A model generated the notes under the pieces. The model made no database searches, was not told the DNA's origin, and saw only the letters and a program-made list of their open reading frames with translations. This document shows, in pieces, positions 14,101 through 24,901 of a DNA stretch of 64,000 nucleotides (positions are counted from its first letter, which is position 1; each line of letters begins with the position of its first letter). A program made the translations under genes and the position numbers. The stretch covers positions 15,925,010-15,989,009 of the forward strand of contig CM039195.1 of the NCBI GenBank assembly GCA_008360975.2, read 5' to 3'. This stretch comes from Lichenostomus cassidix. Its lineage: Eukaryota; Chordata; Aves; Passeriformes; Meliphagidae.

Positions 14101-17100
14101 GCAGAGGTGCTTTGACACCTGCAGTTTACCTCAGTGGAGGAGGGTTACAGTCATAACAGAAAGATGTAAAATTACCTGAGGGTACCCAGCAGCAGAGCTG
14201 CTGTGAGTGCCTTCAACCCAGGTTCTTTTTGCTGAGGGAGGTCATATTCACCAGTTGGACATGCCTTTGTTTTGACAGAGAGAGAGACTCAATCCTTCTG
14301 TTTTGTGTATCCTGATTTGTAGAGCAGGAACTGAAAGTGTTAAATATAAGAGAAAGGTTAATAGTGGTGCAGCTACAATACAGTTGGAGGCCTGATAAGA
14401 AAAAATAAATAGGTCCAGAAGGAAGAAGCGGGAGATGGCTAATACCAAGTTACCTGAGAGGATGGCAGAAGGTCCTGTGCTTCTGAATTACTGTCTCTGT
14501 TGGCAGAGCTATCCCTTTGTTTTGAACTCTTTTGAAGGGGTAGAATGAAGCCCAGCAGTTTTTAAGGCTGTGACACACTTAAGGACAGGGGTCCCTTTCA
14601 GAGGGAGAGACAGGAAGAATGAGCTGTAGGAACATTATGCAGCATAGCAAGGAAAATGCTAGGTCCTGCCCTAGGAGGGAATGAAGGAATAACCCCACAG
14701 CAAAACTGGCTGTCTGGGAAGCAGCTCTGCTATACCTGGGTATGCTGATAGACACGAGCTGAGTGTGAGCTGGGGCGGTCTGTGGCACCGAAGGTGACCA
14801 ACGATGTCATGATCTCTTTTTAACAGGAGTGTCACCAAAATGGTGGGAAAACCATAAACCCTCCAACAACATTTTTAATGTTAGAAAGTCAAGGCATTAC
14901 TTTGTTATCTGGCCAGGATGTTGTTCTTTCCAGGTTGTGCCACAAAAATCATCTCATCCACACATAGCCCAGGTGTGCAGAGAGAATCATTCCATGACAC
15001 ATGGCTTTTACTAGATCCTTTAGGTATTTTATACAGTCAGAATACATAGAAATGCGTTGGGTCAGTGTTCATTGGTCCAGAGCTGCGTAGTTCTTCCTAT
15101 TTCGTTTTCTACTAGATCTGGATTTCTTCACCTTCGATGTTAATTAGGTCTTCTTTCTTATCTCTCTTTTCCTAGACCAGGTGTCTCTGACCAGCCACGG
15201 GTGTTGTTTGGAGCTGATGCTCTGTTAATGGCCGCTGATACCCCTTTATCTTCTGGGTTACTCCCAGTCTGTTGATATGTTGAGTTGTCAGACCTCACTT
15301 GATAGAGCAATGCCCTGGAAAGAAACTTAAAATTCTTTTCCGGGGTAAAGACAAGCAAAAACCTTTGACTAAAGTTATACAAAATTTTTGAACTGGTGTA
15401 TTTTCCAACAGGAGCATGGCCAGGACATTAAACAAAATGATGATTAACATGTTCTACTTGGTAGAATAGTATAGCCTACCCTGCTGTGAGACCATGTCTA
15501 GAATATTGTGACCAGTTTTGAGCACCCAGTATGTAGGAGAGAGAGATTAACTGGATCAAGTTCAGCTGAGGCTCACCAGGAGGATCAGGCAGTGAAGAAA
15601 GGGTGATGTCTAGGCTTGTTCAACCTAGAAAAGGCCTCAGGGTGGGGGGACCCTACTGCCTGCCAATGCATGCAGTAGAGTCATTAAGATGTAGCCACGC
15701 CCTTTACAGAATGGTGATGGGATGTTGTCGCTGTTGAGCCACAGGCAGAAAAGGAAAACCCGGATTCTCAGCGTGGCATAGAAAAAAGCACTTTATTATT
15801 TGAATCCAACATATATATAGACTTTTCAAAGGTCACCCGGATTGGTCAGCCAGAAACCTCCCCCTAGGCCTGATTGGCCAGGCCTGAACTGTCCAAATCT
15901 CGAGACACTGTAACAACAACATCCAAACTTTATCTTTGTTTATAAAACATACAAGAATGTTCTCATGGGAAAGATCTGTGCTAGCCACAGGATGTGGCAG
16001 AAATAAGCTAAAGCTGAACTGAAAAAGGTTCTGCTATATCTATAGAAAAACTTCTTCTCACTGAAGATAGGCAGGCAAGGAAACAGGTTGGTCAGAGATG
16101 TTATGCAGTGTCTGTCTTCAGAGCTTTCCATGGCTCAAATCAATAAAGCTCTGAGTTAGCTGGTCTGTCCTCATAGGTAGACCTGCTTTGAGCAGGAGGT
16201 TCACCTTCCAGTCTCAGTTATCTCACAGTTTACAGTAATAACTGGAAGGGCCCTTCCAGTCTCAGTTATCTCACAGTTTACAGTTATTATCTTAGTACAA
16301 CATCACATAACTTGTAATTTCTTGGGGACTTGCTCTTATGGAAGGAATGTGTCATTTCTCCATTGCCCTTTGGATTTTGATAAGAAGGTTCTGTACAGAC
16401 CTTGTAACCAGGAGCTGCAGCAAGCTCATGCTGATTTAGTGTGACGTTGGCAGCTTCAGACCCAAAACAGATCCACTTCTGGCATAAATATAAAGATTCT
16501 GTTTGCTTGAGAAGCTGGTGGTGAGAAGCTGTCAAGGTGTGTTCTGATTAAAGGCATATATGGTAATTTATTTGCACGAATTTGAAGTGACATTGCAGCC
16601 CTCGATATTACCGACTGCCTTTAGAAGAAAATGTTAGACACAGCAGAGCAGCTCTTGTGGCAGAGGTCGTATCTTTAGTTCATCTACCTGTGCACCTTAA
16701 TGTTAAATTTGAGCAGGTAAGGCCTGTTGAGACTACAGGTGGTTGCATTTTTTAGAAACTTTCATTTAGTTGTGGATGAGAAGAGCTGGTCCCTAACTCA
16801 GGTCAAGTGAGATAAAGTGTCTCTTTCGTATGAGGAGAGGCTGGGAATGAAGCTAAGGGAGCCAGACTCTTCTCAGGACAAGAGGCTGTAAGCAAAATTT
16901 GAAACATACTAAATTCCAGCTGAAGACAAGAGAACTATTTTGAGATAATCACGCATGGAAGCAAGGTACCCAGAGAGCTGTGGAATGTCTGTGCATGGGG
17001 ATAATTCAGCACCTGCCCAACAAGGTCCAGGGCAGCCTGTTTTTAGCTGACCTTGCTCAAGTGAGTTGGTTGGATAAAATGCTCCCAAGATGTCCCTTCC

Positions 17101-17340
17101 AATCTCAATAATTCTGCAATTCTGTGAAATTGCCGCTGACATGTAGGTTATCTCTTCTCTCCTTGTCTCTTCCAGGTGGTGGATTCCCAGCTGGCTTGCA
17201 TGATGAATGAGAACAGCATAGATTACATATCTCGGTTTAATGACCTTGCCCAGGAACTGTCAATACCTGAGCCAACTCGCAGGGAGATCCTGTTTGACGG
17301 AGGAGGTGGTGGTCCCCCTATTGGGGATCTCTCGCAGTAA
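875..17340 (+). CDS. CRAMP1: CRAMP1, C-terminal 945 residues (12 coding exons, 5' part outside window)
   Basis: CRAMP1 is the vertebrate homologue of Drosophila Cramped, a nuclear SANT-domain chromatin protein linked to Polycomb function and, in recent work, to linker-histone gene expression. Coding exons seen here: 875-2134, 4384-4558, 6758-6939, 7603-7677, 8879-8960, 9660-9764, 10417-10595, 11101-11169, 12500-12734, 13033-13197, 13855-14000, 17176-17340. All have AG acceptors and GT donors with matching phases and sum to 2838 bp, exactly 946 codons including TAA. Recognisable pieces are LTLAEVYLMMGKPNKLQLEY, FAVPTTLPPNSRHGKLF, AIDLAAKSAGIIP and the extreme C-terminus SRFNDLAQELS...GDLSQ. 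The family protein is about 1270 residues, so roughly 325 residues including the SANT domain lie upstream. The product is mostly low-complexity, Ser/Pro-rich and probably disordered. JPT2 and MAPK8IP3 follow in the order known from human 16p13.3. No break was seen in the reading frame. Confidence 0.95.
2135..4383. other. CRAMP1 intron between exons a and b
   Basis: Apart from one short antisense CR1 tail near 2428-2508, I see only unique AT-rich intronic sequence here. A GGGGGGG run lies near 3766. Confidence 0.5.
2428..2508 (-). repeat. CR1 LINE 3' tail, antisense
   Basis: The plus strand reads ATTCACAGAACCCTAGAACA then GGTTGGCAGGGACCTTGGAGG and ATCATCTGATCCAAC. This is the reverse complement of a CR1 3' end (TTGGATCAGATGATCC...). 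A truncated fragment in a CRAMP1 intron. Confidence 0.75.
4384..4558 (+). CDS. CRAMP1: CRAMP1 coding exon b
   Basis: The acceptor is AATGTGCAG and the donor is TCAG|GTGAGT. Length is 175 bp, phase 0 in and phase 1 out. It encodes TPEMSSIATSPIKPSQEEQS and the conserved LTPPGK box, then a Ser-rich tail. Confidence 0.92.
4826..5399 (+). repeat. ERVL-type solo LTR
   Basis: It begins TGTCATGGTTTAACC and contains GGTGGGATGGGGGAGA and CTCATGGGTTGAAATAAAAG, the hallmark words of a common avian ERVL LTR family. It ends at a terminal CA near 5399 (GACTGGCACA). No internal viral sequence is present. No clear target duplication was found, so the right border is approximate. It lies in the CRAMP1 intron between exons b and c. 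Confidence 0.7.
5510..5745 (+). repeat. CR1 LINE 3' end, sense
   Basis: The text GGCCCTGGCACAGGTTGCC, CATCCCTGGAAGTGTCCAAGG and the terminal TGTGTGATTCTATGATTATA are standard CR1 3'-end sequence in sense orientation. The short open frame on the opposite strand is derived from it. Confidence 0.88.
6758..6939 (+). CDS. CRAMP1: CRAMP1 coding exon c
   Basis: The acceptor is CTTACAG and the donor is AGT|GTAAGT. The split glycine codon joins exon b in frame to LRNLPRPLLVASPSSSGS. It also encodes the well conserved FAVPTTLPPNSRHGKLF and KEAELTFRQHLDTIS. Confidence 0.94.
7603..7677 (+). CDS. CRAMP1: CRAMP1 coding exon d
   Basis: A short 75-bp exon, phase 0/0, between TTGTCCAG and GTCAGA. It encodes the basic segment MQSDFFLPKPRKLRNRHLRK followed by PLVVQ. 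Confidence 0.93.
8879..8960 (+). CDS. CRAMP1: CRAMP1 coding exon e
   Basis: An 82-bp exon, phase 0 in and phase 1 out, between CATGTAG and GTGAGT. It encodes RTLLPRPSGNPSQHVCSFSI then LSNSSIT. Confidence 0.92.
9660..9764 (+). CDS. CRAMP1: CRAMP1 coding exon f
   Basis: The acceptor follows a C-rich tract (TTCCCCCCAG) and the donor is TCTA|GTAAGT. Phase 1 in and 1 out. It encodes RGSFRPIQSSLTKAAVSRPI then VPKVLPTQATNHMS. Confidence 0.92.
10417..10595 (+). CDS. CRAMP1: CRAMP1 coding exon g
   Basis: The acceptor is CACACAAG and the donor is GTGGAG|GTCAGA. Phase 1 in and 0 out. It encodes the conserved AIDLAAKSAGIIP and DADGLPGVSPLSPD stretches. Confidence 0.93.
11101..11169 (+). CDS. CRAMP1: CRAMP1 coding exon h
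   Basis: A 69-bp exon, phase 0/0, between TGTTTGCAG and GTACAG. It encodes GSGPGCRVPYISLPTRPKQD then GFQ. Its base composition is more GC-rich than the introns on either side. Confidence 0.9.
12500..12734 (+). CDS. CRAMP1: CRAMP1 coding exon i
   Basis: A 235-bp exon between TTGAACAG and GTAAGT, phase 0 in and 1 out. It encodes a Ser/Pro/Leu-rich segment with VSALLDISLPGPPEDVLSQG and ISDSIIEIAISSGQY. Confidence 0.92.
13033..13197 (+). CDS. CRAMP1: CRAMP1 coding exon j
   Basis: A 165-bp exon between GCTTACAG and GTAAGT, phase 1 in and 1 out. It encodes a serine-rich stretch and then NWIASPTHDPQWYPNDSTDS plus SLSSLF, a strongly conserved C-terminal block. Confidence 0.94.
13855..14000 (+). CDS. 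CRAMP1: CRAMP1 coding exon k
   Basis: The acceptor is TTTGTAG and the donor is GCAGAG|GTATGC. Phase 1 in and 0 out. It encodes SSFISPEKGRKMLPTPAGST and LLDGNSRDSFVSRSLADVAE. Confidence 0.93.
15480..15719 (+). repeat. CR1 LINE fragment, sense
   Basis: Contains TATTGTGACCAGTTTTGAGC, AGGCTCACCAGGAGGATCAG and TTGTTCAACCTAGAAAAGGC, words of the CR1 ORF2/3' region. It is truncated and abuts the solo LTR that begins at 15726. Confidence 0.75.
15726..15989 (-). repeat. Solo LTR (copy 1), 6-bp target duplication GGATGT
   Basis: A 264-bp element. Read on the minus strand it starts TGTGGCTAGCACAG and ends CTCAACAGCGACA, that is TG...CA, with an AATAAA-type signal facing minus (plus-strand TTTATT near 15793). 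It is flanked by GGATGT at 15720-15725 and 15990-15995. A 6-bp duplication fits an ERVK-like (class II) retroviral LTR left by recombination. It resembles the element at 29701 closely, so it is the same family. No coding viral sequence is present. Confidence 0.88.
16204..16284 (+). repeat. Short tandem duplication, period 48 bp
   Basis: The 33-base text beginning CCTTCCAGTCTCAG and ending TTTACAGT occurs at 16204-16236 and again at 16252-16284. Two copies only; no function inferred. Confidence 0.9.
16830..17130 (+). repeat. CR1 LINE 3' end, sense
   Basis: Contains TATGAGGAGAGGCTG, GGGGATAATTCAGCACCTG and the tail AATAATTCTGCAATTCTGTG. It is a sense-oriented CR1 3' fragment just upstream of the last CRAMP1 acceptor. 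Confidence 0.8.
17176..17340 (+). CDS. CRAMP1: CRAMP1 terminal coding exon with TAA stop
   Basis: The acceptor is CTCTTCCAG. It encodes VVDSQLACMMNENSIDYISR, then FNDLAQELS, a Gly-rich GGGGG, and ends GDLSQ-TAA at 17338-17340. This is the most conserved piece of the gene in the window and fixes the identification. Confidence 0.96.
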   Translation: MVDSQLACMMNENSIDYISRFNDLAQELSIPEPTRREILFDGGGGGPPIGDLSQ

Positions 17341-20300
17341 GGGAATGACCAGCAGGCTGGTGCACACTGTTCAGCTAAGTTGGAGCTTGCAGCACTGGAA
17401 ATTGATGAGGGCAAATGGGAGAGCAGCAGCTGAGGCTGAGTTATACCTGTCCTGTGTGCTTCTTTCTAACAGAGAAACATAGGTTTCAAAGGTCTCAAGA
17501 AGTACTTGCAAGTCCTGGAATGTGCAATATACTGGCAACATCAGAACATGGAATAACATTACAAGACATAGCATGTCCCTGCATCAGTGATTTGAGATTG
17601 CAGGTTTGTGGAAGTCCTGGACTTGTACTTTGGAATGGCCTAAGCAAGCAGCTCCAGTAGGAAAGGGATTGCTACAAGCTCCCATACATGAATTATTGTT
17701 TGCGCAGTGATCAAAATGCTATGCTTTTGGATCCACATGGAGGTTGAGGATGAAGGGTAGGGGTGGGTAGGGGACCCACTGTGTACCTTGACGTATCCTA
17801 GTTGGCAGTCTTCTTACCATTCAGTCAAACTGAAGTTCTTGCACTCTGTCCAGGGCACTGCCATTCCTCAATGCTGTGTTCTTACAGACCACTCTCTTCC
17901 TTTGGCTCTTTGACCATTCCAGCGGGGCTCATACCTGCTTGCTTGTTTGGTAGGGGAGCTCTGATCCACCCTCCTCCTGTGCTGCTTGGATCCCCTATTT
18001 TTAAAACACATCACATCATCATCACCACCATCACCATCACCCTGACTGCACTCATATTCTTAGCCTTTGAGATTCTTCACCACATTACACAGTTCACCCT
18101 GTGAGTGGGAGAGTGCTTTATTGCGCTCCCTGAAAAGCAGTTGCTTTTTAGGTCTGGAAACATGGCAAAAGAGCTTACACTAGGAAAGCTGTGTCATAAT
18201 TAATCTTGGCTTTGCTGGAAACATGTAAGTATTGCCATCTTCACAAAGATTGAGGATTTAGCTGGGAGAGGAAATAGGAAAAAATACTGTAATGCGTAGG
18301 AACAAATACTAGGTTAACGCTAAAGCAGTTGAGATCAGTTTGTGTCATGAAGAGAAGTGTCAAGTCCCAGCTTAATCCCTTAGTCCTTCCTTACTTCCTC
18401 TTTGTTCTGTGAACTCTGGGTGCTCTGTAGTACCTCAGCATCATTCTTCATTACAGTCACTCCCAGGCATGAGTGGGTCTGGCACTCCCTCTTTGAAATC
18501 CCTGTGTATTTAATGTCATGTTTTACTGTAGGAAAAACCCAGATCCTGATTCCAGTGGGTTCAACAGGATGTAGTGTTAATTTCTGGGGAGCTGATTGTC
18601 CATCAATTCTGGCTTTATAACTCAGGAGACTTTTCTTATTCCCTTTCCTTTCCTTTTCTTTCCTTTCTTACTTCCTGTCCTTTCCTGTCCTGAGCAGGAA
18701 TACCCATGTTGTTCCCCTTTTTTAAGCACTTGTCTGCTTCTCCAGTTAGAGGATGTCCCTTGGCTGGTGTGAGTAGCTCTGAACTTTTCCAAGGGGCTGC
18801 TCCTATATAAACCTCAACTTTGTATTATTAATAAATAAACAAACCTTCTCCATCCCTTAGGCTGTTATCATGGGTTCATTTCCCAACTTGCACTATACTT
18901 GGTGGATGTAGTTCTGCCTGCCTTTAGCTACTTGTACAAGGCATTTCTTTGACTGGGAGTCTTGTAACTTGCTCACAATGCACTGGCTGTGTTTGCTGTT
19001 CGCTCAGTCCCTTCACCCTGCTTTAGGCAGATGATTTTTAGCTTCTCTGGAGTTGGCCTTGTGTTTTCTATCATTAGGAGAAAATGGAGTAAGTTTTCTG
19101 ATGCACCTTCTGTGTGGCCCAAAGTAGCCTTCCTCTTTCACTCAAAAAGGAGTGAGATTTGGATGACATTCCAAGACCCCACATACTAGGTCACTTGCAT
19201 TCTGCTCTGTTACACAGGAGTCACACAGCTGTGTAAAGCCAGCATGAGTACGGTTGGATTTTCCCAGCAGGGAGCCACACACTTCTGTCACTAGCAAGGG
19301 GAAGATCATGACTGGAAGAATGGGGAAGTTCATAGCTGTGGGCTGACTTCCCATCCTGGCTGTGGGTCATGTGATATATTGAGTCTTTCTGTTGTTATTT
19401 CTCTTTCATTATTCTTACAGAGCCTTGTTTGAGAATTCTGACAGAACTGTCAGGAATTCACATAAACCTGGAATGAGAAAATTTGGAGGCTGTCACAGAA
19501 ATAAATGCTGGGGCCTGTTTTGTTCTGAGCATTCCCCCTTGGTATGGAGAAGACACCCAACAATCTCAAGAGTCATTCCCACTAAAACTTTTCAGTTTTA
19601 CTTAGAATTTAGTTGTATTTTGGTTTGGGCTTTCCCAGATTGTTCTCTCTTGGTTTTGGGTTCCTCCATTACTAATGTTGATTATTCTATATGCTGTGTC
19701 TCCAGAAATCCTTCAGATTTGCAGGACAAAAGTAGAAGGCACCTACTATGGCTGTGGATTACAGAACATGCAGGAGGAAATGTGTTACATTCTAATCAAG
19801 TACTGTATAAAAAGAAATCTGAACTCTCATTCTTAAACTTCTAAATATGGCAAGACTAATGTGAGGGTCTCCAGTGTATTTGTAACTTGACAATTTTTTC
19901 ATCTTCCCTACTGATGCTGGTAATGCAATGTCTGTGACACTGGGTTTGGCTCTGATGTTGCCTAGAATAAGGGCCAGTGTTGCTGCACCTGTCACAGAAG
20001 TGGAGAACAGAGCACTTCATCCCAATCCATGAAGGCGTTTTGCCTGCGACACAAGGAACTGTCAGCTGCCCTGACTCAGCCCACTCAGTTCCCAGGGGGA
20101 AATACACAATTGCAGGATGAAGGCAGCACAAGTGGCTATTTTTGATGATGCCATGACATCAGAAAACTTCTAATACCCTGAACTTTTGCAGGTGGGCTTG
20201 AACCACCCAGTAATAACAGAATATAAATGACAGAAATCAGTTCAGCACTCAGCATTTGGGGTTAGAAATGTGTTTGGCATCAGTCCATTAAAAGTTGACA

Positions 20301-21790
20301 TTATGCAGCAGAATTTTATTTCAGAAATGTAATACTTTGCAAACAGCATTTTAAGAATAAAGCCCTTTGAGGACAAGAGAAAAACTTGAGAATAATTAAG
20401 ATCATTCTGGTAATTCTGAACTGATGCAGTATTTGTTACTCTTACTATGTGAAAGGCCATTTAAACACATCTCTGATCAGACCAGCTCTGTATTTTAGGT
20501 GAATGTGCTTTAAAATAGTAGTCATCATCAGTTTGTTGTGCCTGAGATGCTAAGGAGGTGGTATACACACACACACACACCCCCCCCTCCCATACCCGTG
20601 TGTGCACACATACAGGGGACGGTTGTAATACTCAAAACTTCTTCAATTTTATTTATTTCAGCTTCCCAACAGCAGTAACAAAATCTATATGAGGGACAAT
20701 GTCAGGCTAAGTAGACATCCAAGTAAGTGACACTGAAATGCACACAGTATCATTTCTGAGGTAAAAGTGATTTCATTAGGTTAGTACCTTCCTCAGGCAC
20801 TGTGAGGTGTTGGAGAGGACTAATGGACACTAAAAGCCTCCAGGTCTAGGATTAACTGCTCTAGGCTTTTCCCTCATGGTGAGTTAACTACCATTGGGGC
20901 AGTTCTGAGTGGTTGGCCAGGTAAGTGGCAGAAGATTCAGTGTCTGATCACTGCGAGCTGGGTGCAGAGCAGTACCATAGCCCAAGGCTGGATCCACCCC
21001 GATGTGCGTGCACACACTGACAGAAATCTGTGCTGGGTGTTACATCCTCATCACCCACACAATCCATTTTATCCTGTATCACTAAATCTACTAAGCATAG
21101 GAATAGTAATTGTTTTTCATACAATATTGTTAAGCCTTTTTTGACACCCTCTGTATTTCTAAATTGAATTAAATGGCTTGAATCAAATCTAACCTATAAA
21201 GACATCTCATTTACTGACAGCAGATCCCAGAGTGGAGATTCAGTTGCATTTTGTTTACTATACTCAGACTTCGGATGCATTTATAAGGAAAGTACTGCAC
21301 TTTTTTTTAACCTTTTCAAGCCTTTGAATCTGTTAATTTCACAGAAATTTGTAAATGTTAACTAAGTGAAACCTTGGCAAGCACTATGGCAATAAGTTGT
21401 CAATTACTGAAACATGATAACTGCTTTAGAGCTTCTGGTTCTGGCAGCAAAATTTAATGCTGTTTCTTTTAATAATAGTTAAGCCATATCATCTAAGGTT
21501 TCTGGCTTGTTTGAGATGTGAATTTGTTTTATAGATATTATAAATATACCTATATAGTGTATGTATAAAGCAAAATGCCTGTCCTTACTGATTATTTTTT
21601 GTACCATATTGTAAATTATATTATTTATTCTTTACCAATTTTGGAAAAAGGTGTTTTGGTTATTTAATATAATATACAAAAGCTGTTAAACTTCCTCTGT
21701 TTAAATTTCCAATTCAACTTGTAAAGCTGTTTTTATTATTGTGCATAAATACATACTAATACTTGGTCTAAATTGTGTCCAGTGTGTTCC
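17341..21790 (+). other. CRAMP1: Probable CRAMP1 3' untranslated region
   Basis: No coding exon is seen after the TAA. Canonical AATAAA hexamers occur at 18830 and 18834 and at 19500 (followed by GT-rich sequence). A CATAAA variant at 21744 is followed by GTGTCC-AGTGTGTTCC, which looks like a distal cleavage region. Several transcript ends are therefore possible. The distal limit is an inference; the stretch from about 21.2 to 21.75 kb is AT-rich, as mature 3'UTR ends often are. Confidence 0.5.
20563..20587 (+). repeat. AC dinucleotide repeat followed by a C-run
   Basis: About nine AC units run into CCCCCCC, followed shortly by CGTGTGTGCACACATAC. It is a simple repeat in the presumed CRAMP1 3'UTR and may be length-variable. 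Confidence 0.9.
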
Positions 21791-23395
21791 TTGCTGTTTA
21801 TGTCCTCTCAGATTTTTCTATTTAAGCTTTATTTACATCATCATGGCCTCATGGTGGTGGGGGTTAAAATTTGTCCATAAGGCCAAGCCTTCCAAGGTGA
21901 TTTGATTGCAGTGAAATCAGTGGCCTAACTCCCACTGGCATCTCGCATCCCAGAATTTTGATGCTTCTCACCTTGGTAAGAGAAAATTTGTGGGGGTTCA
22001 TTGTTAGGGTTGCTTTTGCTTTATAGCTTCCATTCTCAGTAGTCTGCTCATGGCAAGTTTCAGAAATGTGGCAAACCAGAGGGCTGGCTGTCAGGAATGG
22101 CCTGTCTGGGGCCATGGGCACCAGTAACAAGGCGGAGAAAGGGAGAAAAACAAAAAGGAAAACCACAAAAAAAATCCCAACCAACAATAAGAAGGTGCAA
22201 TAAAAATAGTAGTGTATGTCTTGGAGGTTTGGTTGTTTTGGTTTTTTTTTTTCATTCACAGCTTCAGATAAGCAGAAACTGGGCTGTGGAGATTGTATTC
22301 AGGCCATCATGTTTTATATAGCCACTTTTATACCTTTTCACCCCAGGACACTAAGGAACAGAAGCCCTGAGAGGGTTGCATAGTATGTATTCAGAGCTTT
22401 CCAAGATAAAACTAACTAAAGCCCAGAGAAAGGTGGGCTGATGCAGCACACCCTGCTCTGGGTAAGTTAAGACTCGAGGCCTGAAGTTCCTGTGATCCAG
22501 ATCAGTAACTAACTCCTTTTGGTACACTTTTAGGATTTTAGTCTCTACAACATACAAAAAGGAAGCTTTAATGTTGCACTGAGAAAGTGTGTGTTGTTTT
22601 TAAGAAATGAAGAATGTTCTAAAGAGCTCAACGTAAGTTTGATTAGAAATATTTTGATAATTCCCATCCAAAAAGTGAATACTCGTGTCTCCCACCTGTT
22701 TACTCAGAAAATTGGGCTATGACCAGGTTTGACCTCTTTTTGTGCTCTACTGGCTGTGAGCCTTTGTCAGCATAAGAGATCTTTAAATCTTTTCCACCTT
22801 ATGTCAAAGCTGGTACTGAATTTTCTTTCACAAATTAGCTAATTTTGCCCTTAATGATGAAAATTTAAGACTGAAAACAGAAGGAATGGGTTTTTTGTGT
22901 CCAAAAATGATTAGCAAAACAAGATACTGCAGTGAGAGTACTTATTTTTTGTGCTTTTTTGTTGGCTTTATTTGATTTGGGTTTTTCAGTCTTTCAAAAC
23001 AAAAGCAGCAGTATGTTGCTAAATTTATGCCTCCGAATTCATTCTTGACATATGGAAAGCTGTAGAGCTCTGAAATAAAACCTTCAGCTGAAAATGTTAG
23101 CTTGTAATGTTACAGTCAATGAAAAATGGTTTAAAAAGGCCATGCAAATACTGGCTCTGCCAGTGCAACTATACCATCTCCTCCCAGTGCAGGTTCTTCA
23201 GCCAGCTGATGGCTTTCATGTGGCAGTTGCCCCATGCTTCAGCCACAGAGCTATGAGAAAACCGTGGACGCATGCCAGGGAGCAGGGTGAATCACAGCAG
23301 CCAGACTCTGCTCAACACCATGTTGGCTGACCCCTGGGCACACTGACATGACCAGGTGAGGCATTGGGGCCCAACGATTACAGGGACATAACAAT
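21791..23395. other. Intergenic, nothing recognised
   Basis: No exon, repeat or RNA gene that I can name. Short open frames (21864-22259 minus, 22097-22321 plus) overlap A/T-runs and have no family features. Confidence 0.45.
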
Positions 23396-24450
23396 CACAG
23401 AATCGATCAGGTTGGAAGGGACCACAGTGGGTCATCTGATCCCATTTCCCTGCTCAGGCAAGGTCATCCCAGAGCACATGGCACAGGATCGAGTCCAGAT
23501 TGTTCTGGAGTATCTCCAGTGAGGGAGACTCCACTTCCTGTCTGGGCAGCCTGCTCAATGCTCAGTCACTGCTCAGTGAAGTTCTTCCTCATGTTCAGGT
23601 GGAACTTATTAGGCATCAGTTTCTGCCTTTGCCTCTGGTTCTATTGGCTGACACCAGAGAGAAGAGTCTGGTCTTGATACCCACCCTTTAGATATCTATA
23701 CACCTTAATGAGGTACCCTCTCAGCTGTCTCTTCTTGAGGTTGAACAGGTCCAGCTCCCTGAGCCTTTCCTCATAAGAGAGACTCTCCAGACCCTTGACC
23801 AACTTAGTTGCACTCTGCTAGAACTGCTCCATGTCTCTCTTGTACTGTGGGGCCCAGGTCTGTACACAATGCTCCAAATGTAGCTTCACCAGGGCTGAGT
23901 TGAGGGGCAGGACCTGCTGGCAATACTCTTTCTAAGGCCAGGACAACATTTGCCTTCTTTGCCCCAAGGCACACAGCTTGTCGGGGACAACAGATAGCAG
24001 TGCACCAGGACACCCAGGTCCTCTGCAGCACTGCTCTCCACCAGGTCGGCTCCCAGCCTGTACCAGTGCCCCGGGTTGTCCCTCCACAGGTGCAGGAGCT
24101 GCACTTCCCCTTGTTGAATTTCAGAAGGTTCTTCTCTGCCCATCTCCCCAAACTGTTGAGGTCCCTTGGAAGGGCTGCACAACCCTCTGAGGTATTAGCC
24201 ACTCCTCCCAGTTTTGTATCAGCAGTGAACTTGCTGAGGAGGCATCTGCCCTTTCATGCAATCATTGATGAACAAGTTATACAACACTAAGCCAAATAGA
24301 GAACCCTGGGGGACACTACTAGTGATAGGTCTCCAACCTTACTCTGTACTACTCGTCACAAGCCTCTGGGATCTGCCACTCAGGCAGTTCTTAGTCTATC
24401 CCACTGTTCACTCAACCAACCCACACTTCTGGAGTCTGCCTAGGAGGATA
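23396..24450 (-). repeat. CR1 LINE, 5'-truncated copy with end of RT frame
   Basis: Antisense CR1: its 3' end is at about 23396 (AATCACAGAATCGATCAGGT on plus). Minus-strand translation gives CR1 ORF2 C-terminal text such as VANTSEGCAAL-type residues, NLLKFNKGKC and a WAPQ-like region. The reading frame shifts between two overlapping frames (23804-24202 and 23886-24182), so it is not intact. At about 1 kb it is the longest LINE copy in the window. It lies between CRAMP1 and JPT2. Confidence 0.88.
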
Positions 24451-24901
24451 TTGTGAGGGAAAAGCAAGGTGGGCAAAGAAGGGTTTTGCTTGCCTCCCCG
24501 AGTATGGACTGCCCTCCATTTGCTTCTTGCTTCACAAAAGGTACCTGCTCCTTGCTGGGGGATGGACAGATGATCTCCTTTCTGGTGGCTGCTCCTGTCT
24601 TAGGGAGGCCAGAGCATGGTCCCAGTGGTCTATATATCCCTCTCTGATTTTCTAATACTTCTCAGCCTTTCTAGTTTGTCTTCTAACTCTGCTACCAGGC
24701 TGGGCATGTCATCCACCTGGTCACATCTGATGCAGCTGCCCATCACTGGTACAATCCACTGAGAGGCACAGGTATTAGCTACAGCCTGAAGCCTGAGTGG
24801 CTACCATGGGGGTTTTGCACGTTTTGCATGTTTTTTTGGGAGTTCAGCCTGAGTCACCACATCTTTTTTGGTGAATGTAGAGGACACACTTCCCTGCTGA
24901 G

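Larger units (their letters stand above)
13198..17175. other. CRAMP1 last two introns, repeat-bearing
   Basis: Intron 13198-13854 shows nothing notable. Intron 14001-17175 contains two sense CR1 pieces and a solo LTR (listed separately), plus a 48-bp-period duplication near 16.2 kb. From 14,100 to 15,480 I see no feature. Confidence 0.5.

Noticed and set aside
23804..24202. A 132-residue minus frame as a host gene
   Set aside because: It matches the end of the CR1 reverse-transcriptase frame and is interrupted; it is part of a LINE fragment.
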